Positions 34,931-47,052 of a stretch of 64,000 nt of DNA are shown piece after piece (within the stretch, counting starts at the first letter, position 1; each line of letters begins with the position of its first letter). The stretch lies in the NCBI RefSeq assembly GCF_002878395.1, contig NC_061112.1, forward strand, positions 41,911,010 to 41,975,009. The letters are read 5' to 3'. The notes below the pieces were generated by a model, which saw only the letters and a program-made list of their open reading frames with translations, was not told where the DNA came from and did no database searches. The translations under genes and the position numbers were made by a program. This DNA is from Capsicum annuum. Taxonomy: Eukaryota; Streptophyta; Magnoliopsida; Solanales; Solanaceae.

Positions 34931-35292
34931 TCGCCGACAAAATCTATTGCTTTCAAAACATATCTCAAAATTTTCAAACATTCATTCACATTATACTGAA
35001 AACTAATAATATGATTTAGAAATAACTTATTCCATTCAAATTGATATCTAAAGTTAGCCAAAATAAATTTCTGATACACAAATGGATAGTTATTATAGCA
35101 TCCGCATTACATAACTTTTCTACATCAAACACAATAAAGTTACAAGAAAAATAAGATACAATAATGTTAGACAGTGATGGTAATTCATCAAAGAGGATGT
35201 TGAAGTAAAAATCCAACAGATGCTTCAATGCATATCTAATAACATGTTTCTGCTGTAAATAAGCTCTTGTATATTATCTCAAAAGAATGAAA

Positions 35293-35352
35293 CTATTGAA
35301 ATTGTTGTTGAGGGAAAAAGCTAACCCAACGATTCTGCACCTTTTTGACAAT
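35293..35352 (-). pseudogene. Exon-like segment (terminal), unidentified gene
   Basis: On the minus strand TTTGCAG (acceptor) is followed by 20 codons IVKKVQNRWVSFFPQQQFQ and a TAG stop. It joins in phase 0 with the exon-like segment at 35926-36009. No family is recognised; it may be the last exon of a transposon gene or of a captured host gene. Confidence 0.35.
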
Positions 35353-35925
35353 CTGCAAAGTACAAATTAAATATTATAAGAATGATGAAGTCCAAGAGTT
35401 ATTGCAACTACTAACGTTCTTACTACTATCTACTGCAGTAAAATAGAACAAATAGAGAGCTATATTCATAATAAGTATGACCAACTTACAAATATTTTTG
35501 CGCTGAAAAAGAAGAGTTGCATATCATATAATATCTCTTCTTTTCAAACTAACTTCACATGAAAATTTATACTAACATCAATCTAATTAAAACATAATGT
35601 ATACGACAACATCAACTATTGAAAAGAAACTGAGTCAGACTGCCTTCGTTGACTGTAACTAATGAATAGAATCCCAACTAGAACCCAGACAAACATCAAG
35701 ATAAATCAAGACAAAGGAATGCAACACTTTGCATATTAAGTCCGTCATAAAGAGCAACTTAATTTTTCAAGAAATTAATAGCAACTGTAAAGAGCAACTA
35801 TGCTTAGGTTCTTTTTTCTCCCCCATTCTTTTTACAAATAATAGAAACTAGATTGAAAATTCTAAAGCCTTTAAAAGTTAGATAGATAAAAATGAAAAAT
35901 ATGAAAATATACACAAGTGATATAC

Positions 35926-36009
35926 CTTTATGGCCATGAAAGTAGTGTCAGTTAGAGAAGCGAGATGATCTACACTCTGCAGTAAAGCCAATGCAGCAGG
36001 TAATACCAT
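35926..36009 (-). pseudogene. Exon-like segment (internal), unidentified gene
   Basis: Minus-strand segment of exactly 84 nt between ATAACCAG (acceptor) and AAAGGTATAT (donor), an open 28-codon frame MVLPAALALLQSVDHLASLT... It is hydrophobic at first and helix-like. In-phase joining to 35352-35293 gives a continuous C-terminus. A further possible exon (about 36253-36323, minus; YYLDSVVLLYLTYHNGP) lies upstream after CTTACAG. The product is not recognised. Confidence 0.35.
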
Positions 36010-37721
36010 CTGGTTATTTTCTTAGCTAAATTATTTTGCTTAAAAAACATTCCTGCAACCATCATTCTAAAATCATCATCTTAATACTTCTTATTAATAT
36101 AAACATATTAGTTATGTACAAAAATGTATAAGAGTAAAAGAATGTCGATAAACAAATTATTTGAAATGAAAGTATCTATCCAAAAATATCACTTATTAGT
36201 ATATTGCTTTCTAAAAAAAAAAAAAAGAAATAGAGAAAGACCTAGATGTCACCAAGGACCATTGTGGTAAGTCAAGTAAAGAAGAACAACACTATCAAGG
36301 TAGTAATTTTCATAAATAATTAATCTGTAAGCATCATCACTATCAATTTTTTAGGCAATTATTTGCCAGTAGTTTCATGAAGAGCAAATCTTCACAAGTA
36401 AATGAATTTTTCTAACTGCTATGATTTCCTAACAAAATAATGCCAAAAAGAATTAATAGAATTTGTGATCACTTATCAAATTCCAATACCTTACAAGAAT
36501 AGAGGGAATAAACACAGAGCAACACAACAAAAATATGTGACCAAACATAAAAATAAATTTTCTTGTTGTATTTGGCCATGAATATGAATTGGAGTTGTTT
36601 TTGAAATTTTGTAAGAGAAATAGGAGTGAAAAAATATTTTTCACTAAAGTGGAATGATCCTTATGGTCAAACACTACTATTGTAAGCGCCTACTAAAACT
36701 ACCTTACCCTAAATTATCAAACATCATACTGTATGATCTAAATTAATAAACTAGTTATGTCAAAAGATGAAATATAACGTGAAAAGATATCGCAAGTCTA
36801 CACATTTAAATATATTGTTAATTCTCAAACCATTAAGGTTGAGACACTGGCCAATTCCAAAAATTAAATTCTAGAGAACTACAATAGATACCAAAGGTAG
36901 AGACACTTTAAAATAAATTCATTACATGAAAAATATGAAAAACTCAATGGCAACGACTGAAGAAAGAAAATTCAAGCTGCAAAAGAACAATTTATAAACT
37001 GTAGAAAAGAGAAAAAAATTGATGGTTGATCACGTTGTCCAGATGCAAGAAATATGCAACTGCTTTGGTTGAGGAGTCACAAGTTGTTTTAGGCCATAAT
37101 GAACTATTGGAAATAGAGGTGCTACAGGTTCTAACTCGAGTGATTTGGATAGTGATAACTCACTAGATAAATCATAAGTACGAAAGTTGGATAATTCTTG
37201 AGAAAGAATCGATGTAGCATCTCATAAGAAGGTCTTGGTTCTTGGTCAAGAATGAGTGTCCTATGTTTGGAAGCTAGTTGGAAAAGGTGAGTAAGGCAGA
37301 TATTTGGTGGCGAAAGCTACATATGCGGGGACTGCATATATAATTAGTTGTGATCAATAATGTTGCTATAACTACAAGTTGTGTTGGTGATCCATGAGTG
37401 GTATTGATAAGCTAGATACAGTCAATTCTAAATGGCTAGCTGATAATACAGTCCAAGGTAAGAACTCTGAAGGAGATTCGCAAGAGGATTCGCTAAGGAA
37501 AAAATAAAGCAAAGTAAGTTGAATATATTTGTCGAGATTGGACTTTGGTGATGAGGAAAAATAGGTAAGGTATAAAGATTGGATCACCTATTAGTAAGAG
37601 TACTAAGGTTACGCCATAAACAAGAAAAATTACACATGATGCATTATCACACAAAGAATCCAATAAAACATGTTTTCATTCACCAGCAGGTTCTAGCTTG
37701 TTGAAAAGGGGGTGTGAGTAC

Positions 37722-37726
37722 TCTAG
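37722..37726. repeat. Target site duplication TCTAG (left)
   Basis: TCTAG precedes the 5' LTR start; the same five bases follow the 3' LTR at 47048-47052. Confidence 0.92.
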
Positions 37727-39926
37727 TGTAACGCCCCGAAAGTTTTTAAGCTAAAATTTGTCCCTAAAAGTATCAATCATGGGATTCTAGAGTGAAGTAT
37801 ACTCAACTCCCTATGGAATTCTTTAAATTTTAACTTTTTTTTACGTAGGTGACTGAATAAGCTTTTTGTTGATATAAGATTCGTCCAAAACGGACACCCG
37901 ATGAGGGAGTTATGGCTATTTTATGTGCTAGTCGTAAAACATCATCATTCAGGTGTTTAGCGCGTCGCGGAGGATCCCAATTTTGCATTCGTCAATTTCC
38001 AGTGAGACTCCGCGATCGTGGCGAGTCGCGGAGTGAGACAATTTCCCAATTTCGCATTCATCAATTTTCAGTGAGACTCCGCGATCGTGGTGCGTCGCGA
38101 AGTGAGACAATTTCCCAATTGACAATTTCTAGTGAGCCACTGTGATTGTGGCGCATTGCGGTGGCCCATAAAATCGGGCACTAGTTATATTTTTACTCCG
38201 TCTCATTAAAGGTAAAAATGGTACTTCTCCAACCCCTTATCATCTCTAACACGAGGTTTAATACCAAAAACATCAAAGTAAGTTTATTTTCATCAAAATC
38301 TCTCAAGAAACTTCATTAGGGTTTCAGACTAAAAATCCTCATAGCTCAATATTTAACCGTGGGTTTTAGAAGATAATTGGAGATTTAGAATCCTCGCATC
38401 GTAGGCTCCAAGAATCATCCATTGACTTTCTGAAATAGAGCTACGTGGGGTTGTCCCAAATTTCATGGGCATGATTTTTAAAAAGAATTTACACAAGACC
38501 TTACTATCTATACGTATACATATGTTTTTACAAATGGGATTTTGTTTTAATATCAATAACATGTTTTGTGAGATAGTTTTGAAAGAAATATTGAAATATC
38601 ATGGGATTGTTGGCTTGCATATATTTCAATTATTGAATTGTGAACATGTGATCTGAATTTCGAAAAGGTGCGATGTATATGAATTGTGAATTCTTTAAAT
38701 CCCCCATGATAATATTTTATACCCCACACTATACTTGTATTAAACCATCGAGAGCATGTTTTTTTCCAATTGACATGATATTAATCATAAATGATAAATT
38801 TTCTTAAAACTATTACATGTTGAGAACCATGGTGCATGTGTTGATGTGTGTGAAAGTTTTATACATGTGCATGTTGTAAATAGCATGAAAAGTTAGAGAA
38901 TTGATGTGGTACTATGACTTGCAAGTCAATGGTATGACGATACTATATAAATGTATGCCATGACAGAGTTAGAGTTTGATTTAAGAGGGTTAGATGGTTA
39001 CCCGAAGAAAGTACGAGTTGAAAGACTCTATGCTAGAAACCGTGATTTGCCAACACAGGATTATGGTACCATGCTTTGTGATCTTGTGTACCTTGATTCA
39101 GGTCATCCCAAATTGGGACTATGGTTAGGTGCCCTACTTTGTGATCTTGTGCACTACCATGACATGTTGACTTGATTAGGGATTTTGGCACCCTGCTTTG
39201 TGATCTTGTGTGTCCCCCTTATAGATACTCCAATCCTTGCGGCAAACTTGGATTGGGGGCTTGGCCGCCGAGTCAAGGACGGATTCCATATAGCTCATGG
39301 AATTACAGATTGTAGGGTGTACCACTTAGCTAAAATTTAAGACAAAGAATGAGTCATGGTTTCAAAGAAATTTTTTAAAGTCTTTAAAATACCCATGTGA
39401 TTTCTTACTATATGATATGTTTATAAGCTGTTTTAAATTGCTCTCATATATGTTGATTATAAATGACTATTTTGGATTAGCTCTGCATACCAATACATCT
39501 GTATTGACCTCCTCCCCCTCCGACCTCTCAAGTTTTGAGGCACAGTTTAGGGGTCAAGATAAGTAATAGATGATTCAGACATCAGAAGAGATTGTGTAGT
39601 GGTGAGCCTTCTGTATTTTGGAAGGCCTAATGTCTTACAGATATTCATCATTCTACAGTTTTGGTTTACTGGGGGCTTTGTCCCAGTTGTTTTGAGATTT
39701 AGTAGAGAATTTGCAGACTGAGTCAAATGTTATTTAGATATTGTTGGAGTTTTCCTTCATTGTTAAACTAATTTCAGAGTATGACCATGTTTCCGTATTT
39801 GATTTATAATTCTGCATTTTCCTTTTATTAAATGAATGTTGTGCACGATTACCAAATAGAGTGGGACATCCAGGCCTTAATAGGTCGGATATCCATCAAA
39901 TCTAGACCCTAGTTCAGGTCGTGATA
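37727..39926 (+). mobile_element. LTR-B, 5' LTR of a near-complete gypsy element
   Basis: This 2200-bp LTR starts TGTAACGCCCCGAAAG and ends GTCGTGATA (CA decayed to TA). It is collinear with 44836-47047. Features: the conserved leader core in reverse sense (37865-37918, ending GAGTTATGGCTATTTTA), three tandem GC-rich units around GACTCCGCGATCGTGGCG (37985-38160), a possible TATA (GTTATATTTTTA, 38183), a donor-like AAAGTAAGTTT (38275), and tandem 'accctgctttgtgatcttgtg' units (39066-39215). The open frames inside (37912-38145, 38951-39175) are present in both LTRs only because the LTRs are copies; neither has a known domain. Confidence 0.95.
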
Positions 39927-39930
39927 AACT

Positions 39931-39942
39931 TGGTATCAGAGC
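39931..39942 (+). promoter_or_regulatory. Primer binding site (initiator tRNA-Met)
   Basis: TGGTATCAGAGC lies a few bases after the 5' LTR. It is complementary to the 3' end of plant initiator tRNA-Met and primes minus-strand cDNA synthesis. Confidence 0.92.
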
Positions 39943-40141
39943 ATGGATCATGGTCTCAGGGTGTCTGCGAAATCGCGTCGGGTAGAGTATTATTTATGGG
40001 TGTGTAGTGTGCCACACTTATAAGCAGGAATCTACTAGGCATTTAGGAAAATTTTCCCCTCTTTGTGATTTAGTTCGTGCTTTAGAGTCTGAATTAGAAC
40101 TATCCCCCAATCAGTGATCCATTGTATTTCACAAAACTGTC

Positions 40142-41360
40142 ACGCCTTCTTATCATTCCAGCAACCAGGATACTCAGGATGATGAAGTCCACCCCACTCA
40201 TGGCATGCAGACCTGCAATAGAGCCCACACCCTAGAAATTGTTCCTACTTTGGGAGTACCTCCAGTCCCGACCAGTCCTTCTTGAACTTTAAGGATAAAT
40301 ATTAACCGTCCCTAGTCTTCTCAGAGGGACATATCGAATGCAGAATTTAGTTAGTCCATTCAAATGCTTGCATAGCTGGTAGCCACACAGACTCAGAGGT
40401 CAGAAGATACTGGGTCTGCATCTGTCACTTCTGAGGCCACTAGGGTGGGCCAGTTCATGAGAATGAAATCATCTAAATTTTCCGGCACTAAAGTAGAAGA
40501 GAACCCCCAGGAGTTCATATATGAAATGGAAAAGATTTTCAGAGTTATACATATGGATCAGGTGAAAGGGGTTGAGTTAGCAGCATACCAACTAAAGGAT
40601 GTAGCGAACTAATGGTACAATGATTGGGAGGATGCAAAAGGGGAGAGTGCTGAGCCTACAGTTTGGGATGAGTTCGTGCGAGCTTTTCTTGACCGATTCT
40701 TTCCTCTAGAGTTGAGGGAAGCCAAAGCATAGAAATTCATGAATCTTAAACAAAGAAAGATGAGTTTCCATGCATACACTCTAAAGTTTAATCAACTGGC
40801 TCATTATGCACTAGAAATGACAGGAAATATGAGGGCTCGGATGAGGAAATTTACATCTGGCTTTTTCTATGATTTAGCACTTGAATGTCAAGGGGCAATG
40901 CTAAATAGAGAGGTGGACTTTGCTAGACTGTCAGTCCACATTCAAAAGGTAGAAGAGAAGAAAAAAGAAAATATCTGAATTTAGAGAGAAAGACAGGCAG
41001 GTGAAGAGAGCCAGAGCAATGGATCAGAACCATAGTCAGCCACAGAGCGGTAACTAAGGTGGTAAATGGAAAAAGAAGAAGTTTTGGGGCAAGGATCAGT
41101 CTGCATCTAGTGCCCTAGCGTCGAGACCCCCAGTTGATAGGCAATCTCAGAGTTTTTGGACTAGTCAGGGACCTAGAGCTCAGGATACTCAGTCGCAAGG
41201 TAGTATGGTGCATCCCGCTAGATCTTTTCCCCGTTGTAACACCTACGAGAAAAATCATTCTGGAAAGTGTTAATTCGAGAGAATAAATTGTTATTCTTAC
41301 GGTCAGGTGGGACACCTTTAGAGAGATTGCCCTGATACAGGAGGTAACATTGGGAAATCC
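40142..41360 (+). pseudogene. Gypsy gag (degenerate)
   Basis: The start codon appears decayed to ACG at 40142 (TPSYHSSNQDTQD...). The gag core is readable: KFSGTKVEENPQEFIYEMEKIF, VELAAYQLKDVAN, WDEFVRAFLDRFFPLELREAKA, then the open piece 40739-40978 (MNLKQRKMSFHAYTLKFNQLA...). A zinc-knuckle pair follows at about 41228-41335 (C..YEKNHSGKC and CYSYGQVGHL..DCP, with a Cys-to-Ser type loss). Internal stops occur at least six times. The product formed the virus-like particle of the element. Confidence 0.85.
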
Positions 41361-41975
41361 AAGTCACAGGTGAATTCTTCTGCACCAGCAACTCAGAAGA
41401 GAGCCACTTCGGCTGCCGGGAGTGGTCGCAATTGGCTATATGCTTTGACCAAACGCCAAGTGAAAGAGGCCTCTCCAGATGTAGTCACCGATATGTTACA
41501 AATCTTTTCCCGTGATGTATCTGTGTTGCTTGATCCCGGGTCTACCTTATATTGTGTGACCCCATATGTGGCTGTTGGTTTTGGGTTTAAACCCAAAGTC
41601 ATTATCGATCCTTTCTCTGTTTCCACTCTGGTGGGTGATTCTGTTGTGGTTAGGAGGATATATAAGAATTGTGTTGTGTCTATTCTTAGCTGAGATACTA
41701 TTGAAGATCTCATAGATCTTGATATGATTGATTTTGATGCTATCCTAGGGATGGACTGGCTCTATTTATGATATGCTATACTAGACTGTAAAGCCCAGAA
41801 GGTTACATTTTTTTTCGAATGAGCCAGCAATAGAGTGGGAAGGGAACTCTTTAGCACTTAGGGGGCACTTCATATCTTATCTCAGGGCCCTAAACTCATT
41901 GTTAAAGGTTGTTTGTATCATCTTATTTGGGTTAAAGATTATAACACTGAAAGTTTTCCTCTTCAGTCTGTTCCT
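41361..41975 (+). pseudogene. Gypsy aspartic protease region
   Basis: The open piece 41370-41693 contains VSVLLDPGSTLYCVTPYVA; D-P-G-S is the variant aspartic-protease active site common in this plant gypsy group. The frame continues after a stop (FDAILGMDWLY) into the flap/linker. The overlapping minus-strand frame 41393-41713 is a shadow of this one. Confidence 0.85.
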
Positions 41976-42895
41976 GTAGTGAATGAATTCCCAAAAATTT
42001 TCCAGATGATCTCCCAGGAATTCCACCTGATAGGGAGATAGACTTTCACATTGATGTATTACTAGATACCCGTCCTATTTCTATTCTGCCATATAGAATA
42101 GCTCCTACAGAGTTAAAAGAGTTAAAAGAACAGCTAGCAGATCTCCTAGATAAAGGTTTTATCTGACCTAGTGTTTCTCCTTGGGGTGCACCTATACTCT
42201 TCGTGCGGAAGAAAGATGGTTCCCTACGTATGTGCATAGATTATTGCCAGTTGAATAAGGTTATAGTGAAAAATAAATATCCTCGTCCTAGAATCGATGA
42301 CCTTTTTAATCAGTTTCAGGGTGCTAAGTATTTTTCTAAAATAGACCTTCATTCGGGCTATCACTAGTTGAAAGTTAGGGAGTCAGACATTCCTAAAACA
42401 TCTTTCCAAACTAGATATGGTCATTATGAATTCTTGGTCATGTCCTTTAGGTTGACTAATGCTCCTGCAGCTTTCATGGACCTATTGAACAGGATTTTTC
42501 GTCAGTTCCTAGACCTATTTGTCATAGTTTTTATCGATGACATCTTAATCTTCTCCAAAAATGAGGAGGACCATGCCAATCACCTCTGAATTATTCTTCA
42601 GACTCTCAAAGATCATAAGATGTATGCGAAATTCTCCAAGTGTGAATTATGGCTGAATGTTATTGCTTTCTTGGGGCATATTGTGTCTAGTGAGGGGATT
42701 CGGGTTAATCTCCAAAAGGTTAAGGTAGTGAAGAAATGGCCCAGACCCACGACTCCAACTGACATTCAAAGTTTCTTGGGTTTGGTGGGTTATTACAGAA
42801 GATTGGTAGAGAGTTTTTCTTCCATAGCTGCACCACTTACTAAGTTGACTTAGAAAAAGGTAAATTTTAGTGGTCTGACTCTTGTGAGAGTAGTT
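41976..42895 (+). pseudogene. Gypsy reverse transcriptase
   Basis: RT motifs in order: [40 protein letters not shown] (then a stop), [24 protein letters not shown] and [14 protein letters not shown] with the catalytic Asp pair at about 42535-42545; then LGHIVSSEGI and FLGLVGYYRR of the thumb. Both aspartates are kept. Stops at about 42165, 42366, 42588 and 42852 inactivate it. It copied the element RNA into DNA. Confidence 0.9.
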
Positions 42896-43300
42896 TTGAG
42901 AAGCTAAAAGACAAGTTGACTACTATTCCTGTTTTGACTCTTTTGGAGGGTACAAAAGGTTTTGTTGTATACTGTGATACGTCCCAAATGGGACTTGGGT
43001 GTGTTCTTATGCAACACGATAAGGTAGTGGATTATGCATCTAGGCAGTTAAAAGTGCATGAGTGGAACTACCCTACTCATGACTTGGAATTAGCGATTGT
43101 GGTTTTTGCACTTAAGATCTGGCGGTACTATTTGTATGGGGTGCATGTTGATATATTTACTGACCACAAGAGTTCATAGTATGTTTTCCCGCAGAAAGAC
43201 TTAAATCTCAGGAAGAGAAGATGGTTGGAACTTTTAAAGAACTATGACATGACCCTGCACTATCATCAAGATAGCTAAATCATCCCTTTGTGCAGAAGTT
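42896..43300 (+). pseudogene. Gypsy RNase H domain with small deletion at its end
   Basis: [18 protein letters not shown] (first Asp), [24 protein letters not shown] (Glu) and VDIFTDHKS (Asp) are readable in the open piece 42916-43179, followed by RRWLELLKNYDMTLHYH. The expected stretch leading to the integrase is missing after about 43270, where the sequence jumps into the linker. Confidence 0.88.
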
Positions 43301-44690
43301 AAAGAAAAGCAAGCCGGAGATCCCATCTTGATGCAGATAAAGAGTGATATGGGTCAGCAGAAGGTGATGCCATTTGAGATTAGTGGTGATGGCATTTTGA
43401 GATAATAGGGTAGGTTGTGTGTGCCAGATGTAGATGGTCTAAGGTGGAGAATCCTTGACGAAGCTCATACTTCGAGGTATGTTGTTCACCCAGGCTCTAC
43501 TAAGATGTACCATGATCTAAAATCTATGTATTGGTGGAATAATATGAAGTGTGATGTGGTTGACTTTGTTTCCAACTGTTTGAATTGCCAACAAGTTAAA
43601 GTAGAGAATTTGAGGCTAGGTGGTTCTTCCCAAGAGATAGCTTTACCCTTGTGGAAGTGGGAGTGATTAATATAGACTTCATTATAGGGCTTCCGAGGAC
43701 CCGAAACCAGTATAATTCCATTTGGGTAATTGTAGATAGGCTGACCAAGTCAGCCCACTTTCTACCTGTTAGGACTAACTACTCGGGAGAGGATTATGTC
43801 AAGCTGTTCATTGCATAAATAGTTTGTTTGCATGGGGAACCTGTGTCGATCAAATTTGGCCGAGGTACATAGTTTTCTTCTCAGTTTTGGAGATCTTTTC
43901 AGAGAGGCTTAGGTACCCAAGTGAACCTAAGAACTGCTTTCCACCCTCAGACTGATGGGCAGGCTGAGCACACCATTCAAACCCTTGAGAACATGTTGAG
44001 GGCCTGTGTGATTGATTTTAAAGAAAGTTAGGTGGAGCACTTTCCCCTAATAGAGTTCGCGTATAATAACAATTTCCATTTCAGTATTAAGATGGCACCA
44101 TTTGAGGCGTTGTATGAAAGAAGATGTAGGTCACCAATAGGGTGGTATGAAGTGGGTGAGACGCAGATGTTTAGGCCTGATCTTGTTTATCAGGCAATGG
44201 AGGATGTGAAAGTCATTAGAGAACGACTTAAGATAGCCCAAAGTCGTCAGAAGTCCTACGCCGATGTTAGGAGAAGAGGTTTAGAGTTTGAGGTTAGAGA
44301 TTAGGTGTTTCTCAAGTTTTCTCCCATGAAGAAAGTCATGTGGTTCGGGAAGAAAGGTAAGCTGAGTCCTCGCTACATAGGACCATATCATATTTTGAGA
44401 AGGGTAGGTGCAGTCGCGTATGAGTTAGAATTGTCTGCCAGTTTGGGTTCCGTTCATTCGGTATTTCATATATCTATGTTGAAGAAGTGTATTGGAGACT
44501 ATTCTTTAGTGTTGCCTGTCGAAGAAATCAAAGTGACAGACTCCTTATCCTATGAAGAAGAGCCTTTAGAAATTTTGGATTGCCAAGTTAGAAAATTGAG
44601 AAACAAAGAGATTGCCTTATTTAAAGTGTTGTAGAGAAACCAGAAAATTAAAGAAGTAACTTGGGAATTTGAAGTTGACATGAGAGGGAG
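43301..44690 (+). pseudogene. Gypsy integrase with C-terminal chromodomain-like tail
   Basis: The zinc-binding domain is readable at 43440-43610 (AHTSRYVVHPGSTKMYHDL...NCLNCQQ, an HHCC set). The catalytic core follows: IVDRLTKSAHFLPV with the first Asp (about 43733). The expected second Asp is Gly (KFGRGT, about 43855) and a stop follows it. Then TAFHPQTDGQAEHTIQTLENML with the Glu (about 43980). The C-terminal part 44032-44634 has EFAYNNNFHFSI, RRCRSPIGW, LSPRYIGPYHIL, HSVFHISMLKKC and a final EVTWEFEVDMRGRYPNLF resembling the chromodomain-like end of the Tekay/Del clade. Stops at 43818, 44029, 44302 and 44632. Confidence 0.9.
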
Positions 44691-44835
44691 GTACCCAAAC
44701 CTTTTTGACCCAGTGGATGACAAACTAGAAGGTACAATCCTTGCCTTATTCTTTCTATGCCTTAGTATGCTTGAAGTCATGCTTGTCTATTTTCTGCGTC
44801 AACATTCGGGGATGAATGTTACCAAGGGGGGATAT
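44691..44835 (+). other. Gypsy 3' spacer and polypurine tract
   Basis: Non-coding spacer ending in AAGGGGGGATA (44824-44834), the polypurine tract that primes plus-strand DNA, directly before the 3' LTR. Confidence 0.85.
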
Positions 44836-47047
44836 TGTAACGCCCTGAAAGTTTTCAAGTTAAAATTTGTCCCTAAAAGTATCAAGCATGGGCTTCTAGA
44901 GTGAATTATACTCAACTCCCTGTGGAATTCTTTAATTTTAACTTTTCTTTACGTATGTGACTGAATAAGCTTTCCGTTGATATAAGATTCATCAAAAACG
45001 GACATTGGTGAGGGAGTTATGGCTATTTTATGTGCTCGTCATAAAACATCGTCATTCAGGTCTTTAGTGCGTTGCGGAGGATCCCAATTTTGCATTCGTC
45101 AATTTCCAGTGAGACACCGCGATCGTGGCGCATCGTCGAGTGAGACAATTTCCTAATTTTGTATTCGTCAATTTCCAGTGAGACTCTGTGATCGTGGCAC
45201 ATTGCAGAGTGAGACAATTTTCCATTTGATAATTTCCAGTGAGCCACCGCGATTGTAGCGCGTCGCGGTGGCCCATAAAATTGGGCACCAGTTATATTTT
45301 TACTCCATCTCATTAAGGGTAAAAATAGTACTTCTCCAACCCCTTATCATCTCTAATAAGGGGTTTAATCCCAAAAACACCAAAGTAAGTTTATTTTCAT
45401 CAAAATCTCTCAAGAAACTCCATTAGGGTTTCAGACTAAAAATCCTTATAGCTCAAGATTTAACCATGGGTTTTACAAGATAATTGGAGATTTGAAATCC
45501 TCATATCGTAGGCTCCAAGAATCATCCATTTACTTAATGAAATAGAGGTATGTGGGGTTGTCCCAAATTTCATGAGCATGATTTTTGAAAAGAATTTATA
45601 CAAGACCTTACTATCTATACGTATACATATGTTTTTACAAGTGGGGTTTTGTTTTAATATCAATAACATGTTTTGTGATAAGGTTTTCAAAGAAATATTG
45701 AAATATCATGGGGTTGTTGGCTTGCATATATTTCAATTATTGAATTGTGAACATGTGATCTGAATTTTAAAAAGGTGTGATGTATATGAATTGTGAATTC
45801 TTTAAATCCCCTATGATAATGTTTTATACCCCACACTATACTTGTGTTAAACCATCGAGAGCATGAGTTTTTGCAATTGACATGATATTACTCATAAATG
45901 ATAAAGTTTCTTAAAACTATTACATGTTGAGAACCATGGTGCATGTGTTTGATGTATGTGAAAGTTTTATATATGTGCATGTTGTAAATGGCATGAAAAG
46001 TTGGAGAATTTATGTAGTACTGTGACTTGCAAGTCAATGGTATGACGATACCATTTAAATGTATGCCATGACAGAGTTAGAGTTTGATTTAAGAGGATTA
46101 GATGGTTACCCAAAGAAAGTACGAGTTGAAAGACTCTATGCTAGAAACCATGATTTGCCGACATACGATTATGGTACCATGTTTTATGATCTTGTGTACC
46201 TTAATTCATGTCGCCCTAATTTGGAACTATGGTTAGGTGCCCTGCTTTGTGATCTTGTGCACTACCATGACATGTTGACTTGATTAGGGATTTTGGCACC
46301 CTGATGTGTGATCTTACGTGTTCCCCTTATAGATACTCCAATCCTTGCGGAAAACTTGGATTGGGGGCTTGGCTGCTGAGTCAAAGGAGGATTCTATATA
46401 GCCCGTGGAATTACAGATTGTAGGGTGTACCATCTAGCTAAAAAGTAAGACAAAAAGTGAGTCATGGTTTCAAAGAAATGTTTCAAAGTCTTTAAAATGC
46501 CCATGTGATTTCTTACTATATGATATGTTTATGAACTGTTTTAAATTGCTTTCATATATGTTGATTATAAATGACTATTTTAGATTAGCTCCGCGTAATA
46601 GTACATCTGTATTGAACCCCTCCCTCTCCAACCTCTCAGGTTCTGAGGCACAGTCTAAGGGTCAAGATAAGCAGTAGATAATTCAGACAGCAGAAGAAAT
46701 TATGCAGTAGTGAGCCTTCTTTATTCCGAAAGGCCTAATGTCTTACAGATATGCAGCATTCTACAATTTTGGTCTATTGGGGGCCTTGTCCTAGACTTCA
46801 GATAGTATTGTTTTGAGATTTAGTAGAGATTTTGCAGACTGAATCAGATGTTATTTAGAAATTGTTGGAGTTTTCCTTCATTGTTAAACTAATTTCAGAG
46901 TATGACCATGTTTCCATATTCGATTTATAATTCCACATTTTTCTTTTATTATATGAATGTTGTGCATGATTACCAGATAGAGTTGGACATTCGGTCCTTC
47001 ATAGGTCGGATGACCGTCACAGCCAGGCCCTAGTTCAGGTCGTGAAA
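44836..47047 (+). mobile_element. LTR-B, 3' LTR of the near-complete gypsy element
   Basis: This 2212-bp copy of the 5' LTR starts TGTAACGCCCTGAAAG and ends GTCGTGAAA followed by TCTAG, the target duplication. In the first 350 bases I count about one difference per 12 bases against the 5' LTR, suggesting an insertion several million years old. It keeps the leader core (44967-45027) and GC-rich hairpin units (45100-45275), the last of which pairs over 10 bp (GCCACCGCGA with TCGCGGTGGC, about 45242-45270). Confidence 0.95.
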
Positions 47048-47052
47048 TCTAG
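47048..47052. repeat. Target site duplication TCTAG (right)
   Basis: Matches 37722-37726 and closes the 9.3-kb gypsy insertion. Confidence 0.92.

Larger units (their letters stand above)
34339..37726. mobile_element. CACTA-like transposon, left part
   Basis: The edge CACCACAAAATAAGG (34339) differs by one base from the CACTACAAAA start of CACTA elements, and the next bases, CATATATTGCTATAAAATAC, recur in inverted form at the right end (about 51965-51987). Subterminal words AGCTATG/TAGCTAT and GCCATAA/TTGGCAAC recur through 34390-34930. 34930-37726 is AT-rich with exon-like segments and no intact transposase. The gypsy element at 37727 interrupts it. Confidence 0.45.

Noticed and set aside
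37020..37360. Possible captured coding exon between the CACTA end and the gypsy insertion
   Set aside because: Short readable stretches on both strands but no consistent frame with splice signals; not enough to call.
38951..39175. 74-codon frame conserved at 46059-46283
   Set aside because: It is present in both places only because the two LTRs are copies of one sequence; it has no known domain and lies over tandem units.
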